64,000 nucleotides of DNA from JBGSPQ01 sp964346765. Lineage in GTDB: Bacteria > Patescibacteriota > Gracilibacteria > UBA1369. Below, in pieces: positions 45,242-51,956 of this stretch. The stretch is taken from the NCBI GenBank assembly GCA_964346765.1, contig CAYFWB010000002.1:1-64000 (forward strand). Direction: 5' to 3'. A program made the translations under genes and the position numbers. The notes under the pieces were generated by a model. The model did no database searches, had not been told where the DNA came from, and was given only the letters and a program-made list of their open reading frames with translations. Positions within the stretch are counted from its first letter, which is position 1. Each line of letters starts with the position of its first letter.

Positions 45242-46367
45242 CAGTGGCGTTTTTGATAATTAGATGATTAATTTTATCTTCTTGATGCTGTTTAAGCCCT
45301 ATATGAGTATGTTCATATTGAAGGATTTGATCATCCAAATGAGTGGCGGTCAAAATGGTCTGGCAATCAGTAATGTTTTCCAAGAGAGTTTTTTGACGAT
45401 CAGTGTCCAGTTCGGAAAAGACATCGTCCAGAAGTAAAACGGGCGTTTCACCGGTTTTTGTCTTATAAAAATCAAGTTCCAACAGTTTCATTGCCAGTAA
45501 AATAGACCTGTATTCTCCTCTGGATGCATGCACGTGAATAGGTTTTTGATTGAGGCTTATTTCAAAGTCGTCGCGGTGGGGGCCGACGGTTGTTACAGTT
45601 GCACTAATATCGCGCTGGCGGACGTTATTTAAGCGACTTGCAAACGATTCTTTGATGTTTGTTTCGAATTCGAAATAGCTTTTGTATTTGATTTCCACTC
45701 TGTCATCATTCTTTGAAATTTTTCGGTATGTTTCGCTGAATTTTTGATTAAAAAAATCCAGGCTTTTTTGTCTTTCACCCATAATTATTGATCCTTGCTC
45801 TATTAGTTGCTGATCCCACACATTTAGATTTTCTTCACCTGCGAACCCCTCTTTAATGCTTTTCAGGAGCGAATTTCTCTGCTCCAGAATTTTTTTGTAT
45901 GCTCTTAAAGACCGATAATACCCGGGGTTAATCTGAATGTTTAAAACGTCTATGTATTTTCGGCGCAGATCCGGTCCAAGGTAAAGGATGTTTAAGTCTT
46001 CGGGGTGGAAAAAAACAATTTGGCAGTTGCCGATGAATTTGTAAGAAGAGATTTTAACATTATTTTTTTTGAGAGATCTTCCGGGGTTTGGCGGATTACC
46101 GATAAAAACTTCTAATGTAAAATTTTCCCGATTTGACTCCAGCTCCGCGCTTACGCGAGCGTAATCGTGTTCCCATTTGATAAGATCGGTTTGGGAGGTG
46201 CCGCGAAACGATTTGGTGAGAGCCAGTAAATATATGGCTTCCAGAATGTTGGTTTTGCCCCGGGCGTTGGGTCCGACTATATGCGTAATTTTATTATCCT
46301 TTCCAAAACTTAATTCCAAAGTCTTGTGGTTTCGGAATGCCTCAAGTTTGAGTGTTTTTAAACGCAT
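45228..46367 (-). CDS. recF: DNA replication and repair protein RecF
   Basis: RecF is an SMC-like ATPase that, with RecO and RecR, loads RecA at gaps. 379 residues, usual length about 360-370. Walker A is GPNARGKT (32-39), where the common fourth-position Gly is Ala. The signature region reads HASRGEYRSILLAMKL and Walker B is VLLLDDVFSELD. It is not next to dnaA, dnaN or gyrB as in many bacteria, but divergent from thrS. It has its own promoter. Its 3' end carries the promoter of the next operon. Confidence 0.95.
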   Translation of the reverse strand: MRLKTLKLEAFRNHKTLELSFGKDNKITHIVGPNARGKTNILEAIYLLALTKSFRGTSQTDLIKWEHDYARVSAELESNRENFTLEVFIGNPPNPGRSLKKNNVKISSYKFIGNCQIVFFHPEDLNILYLGPDLRRKYIDVLNIQINPGYYRSLRAYKKILEQRNSLLKSIKEGFAGEENLNVWDQQLIEQGSIIMGERQKSLDFFNQKFSETYRKISKNDDRVEIKYKSYFEFETNIKESFASRLNNVRQRDISATVTTVGPHRDDFEISLNQKPIHVHASRGEYRSILLAMKLLELDFYKTKTGETPVLLLDDVFSELDTDRQKTLLENITDCQTILTATHLDDQILQYEHTHIGLKQHQEDKINHLIIKNATVVNR

Positions 46368-46388
46368 AGTGTTCGCTAAAGCGCATTT

Positions 46389-46417
46389 AATCTAGCCTTT
46401 GGGATACTGTTTTTCAA
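46389..46417 (-). promoter_or_regulatory. recF promoter
   Basis: On the minus strand: TTGAAA (46417-46412), 17 bp, TAGATT (46394-46389), 21 bp before the recF ATG, so the leader is short. Confidence 0.55.
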
Positions 46418-46447
46418 TATCAAAAAGTTTTTTATATACGTGAGCTT

Positions 46448-46476
46448 TTGACGTTGCATTGATGTTTGGCTAAACT
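46448..46476 (+). promoter_or_regulatory. thrS promoter
   Basis: TTGACG (46448-46453), 17 bp, TAAACT (46471-46476). The leader to ATG 46503 is about 20 bases, too short for a T-box riboswitch. Confidence 0.65.
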
Positions 46477-46502
46477 GTGGTTTGAATATTTAACAATAAA
46501 AT

Positions 46503-48326
46503 ATGGCAAAGAAAGAGCGCTCGGAAGTTAAAAGGAGTGAAGATCAGGAACTGGATCATATGCGGCATTCCTGTTCTCATATTTTGGCGCAAGCCGTTTT
46601 GGATATGTTTCCGGATGCGAAGCTTGGCGTCGGCCCAACAACTGACACGGGTTTTTATTATGATTTTGATCTGCCCAGAACATTGATCCCGGAAGACCTG
46701 GAAATTTTGCAGAAAAAAATGGAGGAAATTTCCAAGGAAAAACAAGTTTTTAAAAGAATTGATTCAACAGCAAAAAAGGCGGCAGAGTTTTATAAAAAGG
46801 TCGGCCAGCCTTATAAAGTGGAACTGATTGAGGATCTGGAAGAAGAGGGTGAAAAAGAAATTACTTTTTATGAAAACGTTGATTCAAGCGGAAAAGTTAG
46901 GTTTTCGGACTTGTGCCGGGGGGGTCATACTGAAGACACGGGCAAAGCGGGGGTTTTTAAATTGACTCATATCGCGGGGGCATACTGGAGAGGAGACGAA
47001 AAACGCCCGATGTTGCAGAGAATTTACGGTGTCTGTTTTAGAACACCGAAAGAGCTGCGAATGCACATGGATATGTTGGAAGAAGCGAAAAAGCGGGATC
47101 ACAGAAAACTTGGGAAAGAGCTGGAATTATTTACTTTTGATGACGAAGTGGGTGCCGGTTTGCCTTTATGGATGCCAAACGGCGCAACACTAAGGAACGA
47201 AGTTATGAATTTCGCGTTCAATACCTATCTGCGAAACGGCTATGAACCTGTTTCTACACCTCATATCGCGCATTCGTCCCTGTGGAGCCATTCCGGACAC
47301 TTGAACTTTTATAATGAGAACATGTACGGTCCGATGACGATCGATGAAGAGGAGTATCGAATCAAACCTATGAATTGTCCTTTTCATGTAAAAATGTACA
47401 AAAGTGATACCAGAAGTTACAGGGATCTACCGGTAAGGTGGACGGAAATGGGTACTGTTTACAGGTATGAAAGGAGCGGCGTTTTGCACGGTTTAACGCG
47501 AGTGCGCAGTTTTACCCAGGATGATGCACATATTATATGTACGCCGGAACAGTTGAAAGAAGAGCTGACCAAGGCGCTGGATATTACGGAATATATTTTG
47601 GGTGTATTCGGTTTTGAAAATTTTGAAGTGAATTTGAGTATTCGCGATCCGGAAAACAAGGATAAGTTTATAGGGAAAGACGAGCGTTGGGACCAGGCGG
47701 AGCAAACTTTGATAGAAGTGCTTGAGAAGTCCAGAGTGTTTAAGAATTATGTTTATGACGTTGGTGGCGCGGTTTTTTACGGTCCGAAAATTGATATAAA
47801 GATTGCGGATTCGCTGGGCAGAAAATGGCAGCTTTCCACTGTACAGTTTGATTTTAATCTTCCGGAAAGGTTTGGTATGCGTTACGTGGGGGAAGATGGT
47901 GAGGAGCATGTTCCATACATGATCCATAGGGCGATTCTGGGCTCCCTGGAAAGGTTTATCGGAGTTTTGATTGAACACTTTGCCGGGGCTTTTCCTACCT
48001 GGTTAAATCCGGTGCAGGTTAAGGTACTGCCTATTTCGGATAAATTTTTGGATTACGCGCACGAAGTGAGGGAGAACCTGCAAACTGAAATGGTGAGAGT
48101 TAAAGTTGATGATTCCAATGAGAGTCTGGGTAAGAAAATAAGAAACGCGGAGCTGGAAAAGGTTCCGTATATGTTGATTGTAGGGGAAAAAGAGGTTGCG
48201 AATAAGGAAGTTGCCGTAAGAGCGCATAAATCAAAAGTACAAAAGGTAATGAGTGTGGATGAATTTTCGATGAAGATTCTGGAAGAGATTAAGGAAAGGA
48301 GACTGGAAAAGAAGGTTACCGAGTAA
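46503..48326 (+). CDS. thrS: Threonyl-tRNA synthetase (without TGS domain)
   Basis: Charges tRNA-Thr. 607 residues. The editing-domain motif HSCSH (22-26) and CRGGH mark the second-additional domain. The class II catalytic core has MNCPFH (zinc ligand Cys and His), RYERSGVLHGLTRVRSF (motif 2) and PYMIHRAILGSLERF (motif 3). The C-terminal anticodon-binding domain starts near WLNPVQVKVLPI. The usual N-terminal TGS domain (about 60 residues) is missing, so the protein starts almost at the editing domain. It is divergent from recF, with its own promoter and terminator. Confidence 0.97.
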   Translation: MAKKERSEVKRSEDQELDHMRHSCSHILAQAVLDMFPDAKLGVGPTTDTGFYYDFDLPRTLIPEDLEILQKKMEEISKEKQVFKRIDSTAKKAAEFYKKVGQPYKVELIEDLEEEGEKEITFYENVDSSGKVRFSDLCRGGHTEDTGKAGVFKLTHIAGAYWRGDEKRPMLQRIYGVCFRTPKELRMHMDMLEEAKKRDHRKLGKELELFTFDDEVGAGLPLWMPNGATLRNEVMNFAFNTYLRNGYEPVSTPHIAHSSLWSHSGHLNFYNENMYGPMTIDEEEYRIKPMNCPFHVKMYKSDTRSYRDLPVRWTEMGTVYRYERSGVLHGLTRVRSFTQDDAHIICTPEQLKEELTKALDITEYILGVFGFENFEVNLSIRDPENKDKFIGKDERWDQAEQTLIEVLEKSRVFKNYVYDVGGAVFYGPKIDIKIADSLGRKWQLSTVQFDFNLPERFGMRYVGEDGEEHVPYMIHRAILGSLERFIGVLIEHFAGAFPTWLNPVQVKVLPISDKFLDYAHEVRENLQTEMVRVKVDDSNESLGKKIRNAELEKVPYMLIVGEKEVANKEVAVRAHKSKVQKVMSVDEFSMKILEEIKERRLEKKVTE

Positions 48327-48350
48327 AGACGTTTAATTACGGATATGGTG

Positions 48351-48400
48351 AAAGACCCGTGATGAAATAGTAAGTTATTCACGGGTCTTTCTTTCTTTTT
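48351..48400 (+). terminator. Terminator of thrS
   Basis: AAAGACCCGTGA (48351-48362) pairs perfectly with TCACGGGTCTTT (48379-48390) around a 16-base loop, followed by a C/T-rich tail (CTTTCTTTTT). Starts 24 bases after the stop. Confidence 0.85.
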
Positions 48401-48512
48401 CGCGCGTTGCGATCCGATTCTGCTGAGGCGGCGCGCGCTTTATAATAAGCGGCGCCGGGGCACTTCTTTCGGCCCCAAGGAATCAGGTTAAGTCAAATAA
48501 TAAGTTAAGCGG

Positions 48513-48980
48513 TCAGTTCTGGTCGCTGTCCCAACCTTCCCCGTCGGCCGACGGGGAAGGTTGGGCGACGGTGGGGGGCGCTGGCGGGAGTGGCTGTTTC
48601 ATCTCATCGATCAATTTGCAGATCGGGAAATGGTGCCACACATACCGCCACGCCAACCGCGCGATGAGATGTTCCAACCGCTTTCTGGTATCGGACTCCT
48701 CCGCGAAGAAGAGCCAGAGCCAGGTGGCGATGTAGAGCCTCTCGTGTACCGTACGACTCTTGTAAGACCAGAAGTGGTCGTCCAGAAGGACGTCCACCTC
48801 TTCCGCCTTTGCCATCATGACACGCCGCCAAAATGACGAGTGCGCCTTCAGAGCAAGCTTTTCAGGGAAGTTGGCCAATGCGCAAGCCTTTCGCTCGCGC
48901 TCGTCCAGATCCCGCTTGGCTGTCTTCTTCGTCCTCTTCTTGTTGACCGCGGTAGGCGCGGGTGCCGGCTCGCTATTCAT
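48513..48980 (-). CDS. Unknown GC-rich gene, probably acquired (155 aa)
   Basis: No family recognised. A Lys/Arg-rich N-terminus (KKRTKKTAKRDLDERERKAC) is followed by a helical Trp/Arg-rich core (SSFWRRVM, ATWLWLFFAEE, YVWHHFPICK). Unlike almost all genes in the window it has a strong Shine-Dalgarno sequence (AAAGGAGA, 48995-48988, 7 bases before ATG) and clearly higher GC. Its last 25 codons or so run through the solo satellite element (48530-48580), so the tail PPTVAQPSPSADGEGW is made of repeat DNA. It has its own promoter. I suspect recent transfer, or a passenger of the repeat. A non-coding explanation cannot be excluded. Confidence 0.6.
   Translation of the reverse strand: MNSEPAPAPTAVNKKRTKKTAKRDLDERERKACALANFPEKLALKAHSSFWRRVMMAKAEEVDVLLDDHFWSYKSRTVHERLYIATWLWLFFAEESDTRKRLEHLIARLAWRYVWHHFPICKLIDEMKQPLPPAPPTVAQPSPSADGEGWDSDQN
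48530..48580. repeat. Solo copy of the 17-bp satellite element
   Basis: A perfect palindrome with 18-bp arms and no loop (48530-48547 and 48548-48565), centre GTCGGCCGAC, arms CCCAACCTTCCCCGTCGG. It is followed by GCGACGGTGGGG. The ends of the array at 6619-7097 are nearly the same: AACCTTCCCGGTC at the left and GGTTGGGCAACGGTGGGG at the right. The array therefore looks like this element with tandem 17-mers expanded inside it. Confidence 0.85.
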
Positions 48981-49016
48981 TCTGAAATCTCCTTTTTTAT
49001 TACTTGAGGTAAAACT

Positions 49017-49060
49017 CTACCCCGCCCGGACGGCAATAATTTGCGGGCCGGGCGGGGTAG
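49017..49060 (-). terminator. Strong GC hairpin between two minus-strand genes
   Basis: CTACCCCGCCCGG pairs with CCGGGCGGGGTAG (13 bp, arms 49017-49029 and 49048-49060, 18-base loop). On the minus strand it is followed by AGTTTTA, a weak T tract. It lies 94 bases after the 851-residue gene and also inside the leader of the 155-residue gene, so it may end the first transcript and attenuate the second. Confidence 0.6.
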
Positions 49061-49109
49061 GGTTAAACTCCTTGCCTCTTTATCAAATATCAGCTAAAAA
49101 GCGGCATTT

Positions 49110-49137
49110 AGTTTAAGCTTAAATTTTATTTTGTCAA
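49110..49137 (-). promoter_or_regulatory. Promoter of the GC-rich 155-residue gene
   Basis: On the minus strand: TTGACA (49137-49132), 16 bp, TAAACT (49115-49110). The predicted transcript starts near 49103, runs through the GC hairpin and then reaches the gene. Confidence 0.55.
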
Positions 49138-49153
49138 CACTAAAAAGTATTAC

Positions 49154-51709
49154 CTACTCATATCGAAAAAATTCGTCCACATCTTCCTCTAAACCATCCT
49201 GAGCAGTCATAATATTGAATCCGTTTCGCCCCTTAAAACCCTGCATTTTATATTCGGCGTACTGCCTGCCAAAAAGCGCGGGCGGAAAGAGATAAGTGAA
49301 CATGTTATTGAACTCACGGCCGGGTGTGTATACTTTGCCGTGTGAGATTGATGTGTGATCACTGCTTGAAATCAACAAGGATTTCATTGTCATAATGTGT
49401 GTTTCAAAACCCAGGTGGGTATGTTCGATATCGCCATCGTCATTAACCACGGCTACGGTGGCATAAGGCGCGCCCGAGAAATCGCGGCCGCCATAGTAAG
49501 CGGCATTACCGTTTTTAACAACCACTTTGTCTTCATATTTGGAACATAAGAAGCGTCCTTCCTGAACATGCTCCAGTTTGTCGTAATTTCCGGAAGAGTA
49601 GTAATTGTCGTACATATAATCCATAAGCGCCTGCCTTACTTCGGGATCGTCTGACACGAATGTCATTCTTAATAGATCCGAAGGTGTTTTTTTTCTTAAT
49701 ATACTGGATAAATATGATTCAAGAGATTTACAATGGACTATGTCACCATCGCCGCTGTAGATCAGTATCGTTCCCTCCACAAACTTATCTTTTTTACCGT
49801 TGGGGATGGTTACTTTGGCTTCCAGAAATTTTTTTTCTTCAGCGGGGTAATATTGATACCACTTTCCCGTCTGCGGGTCGTATTCTTTGCCTCCATCCGT
49901 TCTTTCAGGATCAATTTCGTCTTTATTTAAAATTGTGTAATGCGGAGTGGTTTTAATTTTACAATTATTTTTGCAATTGGGCCCGGACACAACTTTATCC
50001 TGATCCAGCGGATACTTAACTGGTTCAGCGGTGGCAGGATCGTCTATTTCTGTTACGACCTGATATTTTTTTACCACTTGTCTGGTTTCTCTGATATTAA
50101 GTGATTTGCAGAAAAAGTCTTCCAATGATCCTCTCCTTTTTTGAGCCTCCATGAAAACCTGCTTAAAGGCGTATTTTCTGTAAAGAAGTAAAAATTCCCA
50201 CATTTTTCTGGCAAAATGCGATATTATAGATCGTTTTACATGTGAATACTGTGGAAATTCGTTGATAAATTCCTGCGGCTCAGCAACCCAGGTTAATAGT
50301 TTGCGCATGTCTCTGCACCCAAGAAGCTCAGGCATTACTCTGCAACTTTGTCTTATCGGATCATCGGCGTCTCTTCTTTCCAATCCCTGCTCGGTTATGT
50401 ATGTTATAAAATCTGCGACATGGTCCAATTGCTTTCCAAGGATCCGTAAAATCTGTTCATCACTTAACGCGGCTATCCTAAGTTCTCTTTCCTCTTCCGG
50501 TTCGGATTCTTTTCTTTTTAAAATTTTATATATTTTCCCCTTTACCTGACGCCTTACCCATTCGACCAAGCCTTGCGCAGCTGTCTCCTTGCTTTCTTTT
50601 GTTTTGCCATCGCCTTCGTCGCACATTAAATAATTAAAATATTTTCTTAATTGATACATAAACTCTTTGTCATCCCCTTTTACAAGAGCAAGCAGTTTTT
50701 TGGCAGGATCCAGACTTTCAACAGGCAAATGAACTTCGGCCAGCGAACCGATATCCACGGTACTTACATCCACCGTGCGGTATTTTTCAACACCCACTTT
50801 TTCCCTTCTAACATCAACAATCGTGGGTTTAAAATGATCTTTCCAGATTCGATCAAAATCAAAGTCGGGATCAAGCAGTCTACTTCCATCCAGTATGTCA
50901 TTGGCGTAAACCAGTTCCGCCACTTCTTCCCTGATCGATCCTACATTGCCTTTAAGAGAGCGCATTTTGACCAGCTCTTCGAATATCAGATAATAAAGCT
51001 GTTCAAGGTGAAACTTGTGCTTATCCAGAAAAGCCACCAGATTGTGCAGAGCCTGGTCGTCAACTTCCACGTTGCCATCGTCTTTTAGAGTAAAAACCCT
51101 GTTCAGTACATAAGATAATATAAAATTGGTGGGGTTTTCTTTGAAGAATACGTCAAACTGGGCGGTCGCGCGATTTGCGGCAATGTCGTTAATCTGATCG
51201 TGCAAAAGGCCTCTTACTTCGGGATCCAAAAAAATCTGAAAATAGTTTATATCTTTGAACCTTTTTCTTCTGCTTTCTATGAAGGAATGCAAAGATCTTG
51301 AACTTGTGGCGAATTTTTCCAAAAACGTTCTTAAAGATTCTTTGGCCGACCTGTAATGCGGGTCTTCATCGTCGTTATGTGCTTCCGATCGGGGTAATCT
51401 TGCCACAAAGTGAACCACCAGAATGTCCGCGATTTTATGCTTAATAAACCAATCGACGAATTCTTCCTGAAGCAGATTTTCTTCGTTGAAACACTTTCTT
51501 ATTAGGTCGTCTATGATCGAACCTATATATATTTTTTCACCGTATTCGTTTATGGTTGCCCGTATTTCCTTAAGGGTTTCGGGATTGACGTCCGAATCAT
51601 ACTTTGTGGCAAGCGTGTATAAGCGATGACGTGTTGCGTCAAAGACCGGATCATCCATGGACCTTAAATCTTTCTGAGCCATCAATTGTGGGTATTTCAT
51701 CGCTACCAT
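49154..51709 (-). CDS. Large cytosolic protein with a RelA/SpoT-like segment (851 aa)
   Basis: No signal or membrane segment; mainly helical up to residue 600. The C-terminal third has a RelA/SpoT-type order: CKSLESYLSSILRKKTPSD, then LLRMTFVSDDPEV (about 655-695; compare DLIGxRIxV), RFLCSKYEDKVVV, SGAPYATVAVV and LGFETHIMT (about 765-775; compare VEVQIRT). The 716-residue protein at 13471 shows the same order, so the two are probably distant relatives. Catalytic residues are not clearly kept. Several Cys pairs (CKNNC) may bind metal. It has its own promoter and a leader with a 33-codon peptide and a terminator ending 8 bases before ATG 51709. A nearby in-frame ATG (51700) is an alternative start. 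Confidence 0.65.
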   Translation of the reverse strand: MVAMKYPQLMAQKDLRSMDDPVFDATRHRLYTLATKYDSDVNPETLKEIRATINEYGEKIYIGSIIDDLIRKCFNEENLLQEEFVDWFIKHKIADILVVHFVARLPRSEAHNDDEDPHYRSAKESLRTFLEKFATSSRSLHSFIESRRKRFKDINYFQIFLDPEVRGLLHDQINDIAANRATAQFDVFFKENPTNFILSYVLNRVFTLKDDGNVEVDDQALHNLVAFLDKHKFHLEQLYYLIFEELVKMRSLKGNVGSIREEVAELVYANDILDGSRLLDPDFDFDRIWKDHFKPTIVDVRREKVGVEKYRTVDVSTVDIGSLAEVHLPVESLDPAKKLLALVKGDDKEFMYQLRKYFNYLMCDEGDGKTKESKETAAQGLVEWVRRQVKGKIYKILKRKESEPEEERELRIAALSDEQILRILGKQLDHVADFITYITEQGLERRDADDPIRQSCRVMPELLGCRDMRKLLTWVAEPQEFINEFPQYSHVKRSIISHFARKMWEFLLLYRKYAFKQVFMEAQKRRGSLEDFFCKSLNIRETRQVVKKYQVVTEIDDPATAEPVKYPLDQDKVVSGPNCKNNCKIKTTPHYTILNKDEIDPERTDGGKEYDPQTGKWYQYYPAEEKKFLEAKVTIPNGKKDKFVEGTILIYSGDGDIVHCKSLESYLSSILRKKTPSDLLRMTFVSDDPEVRQALMDYMYDNYYSSGNYDKLEHVQEGRFLCSKYEDKVVVKNGNAAYYGGRDFSGAPYATVAVVNDDGDIEHTHLGFETHIMTMKSLLISSSDHTSISHGKVYTPGREFNNMFTYLFPPALFGRQYAEYKMQGFKGRNGFNIMTAQDGLEEDVDEFFRYE

Positions 51710-51717
51710 AGTTTTTT

Positions 51718-51743
51718 AAAAAAGACCCGGCGGCGCGGGTCTT
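51718..51743 (-). terminator. Intrinsic terminator abutting the start of the 851-residue gene
   Basis: On the minus strand: AAGACCCG (51743-51736), loop, CGGGTCTT (51729-51722), then TTTTTT (51723-51718). The T tract ends 8 bases before the ATG at 51709. It could end the upstream 1319-residue gene, but the promoter at 51894-51921 lies between, so it also interrupts the leader of the downstream gene, as an attenuator would. Confidence 0.75.
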
Positions 51744-51769
51744 ATGAAAGAATTAATGTTTAATTATTA

Positions 51770-51871
51770 TCACCTAACCCGCTTTCGGCAATAACATGGG
51801 ACCATGAGAAACGGTTTCACCCATGTGAATTTAATAATCGTTCTAATAATTTTTGCCATCAGATTGGTCAT
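51770..51871 (-). CDS. Possible 33-codon leader peptide of an attenuator
   Basis: Within the predicted leader (start near 51887), ATG 51871 opens a frame beginning MTNLMAKIIRTIIK and ending with CYCRKRVR and TGA at 51770. The last codons include CGA, CGG and AGG (three different arginine codons) next to Lys. A hairpin with ACATGGG/CCCATGT and an inner stem forms inside the frame. Order promoter, peptide, terminator, gene is that of an attenuation leader. Without homologues this remains a proposal. Confidence 0.4.
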   Translation of the reverse strand: MTNLMAKIIRTIIKFTWVKPFLMVPCYCRKRVR

Positions 51872-51893
51872 AGTTTGTGATTGATCTTGTCCA

Positions 51894-51921
51894 AGTATAC
51901 TTTTAACAACACTTTTGTCAA
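51894..51921 (-). promoter_or_regulatory. Promoter of the 851-residue gene and its leader
   Basis: On the minus strand: TTGACA (51921-51916), 16 bp, TATACT (51899-51894). It gives a leader of about 175 bases, long for this genome, where other leaders are 20-40 bases. Confidence 0.65.
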
Positions 51922-51956
51922 GCACTTGTTTTTGCCGTAGCCAAAAGATTAAATGT

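Noticed and set aside
48561..48836. Plus-strand frame opposite the 155-residue gene
   Set aside because: It lacks a promoter or ribosome site on that strand, while the minus-strand gene has both.
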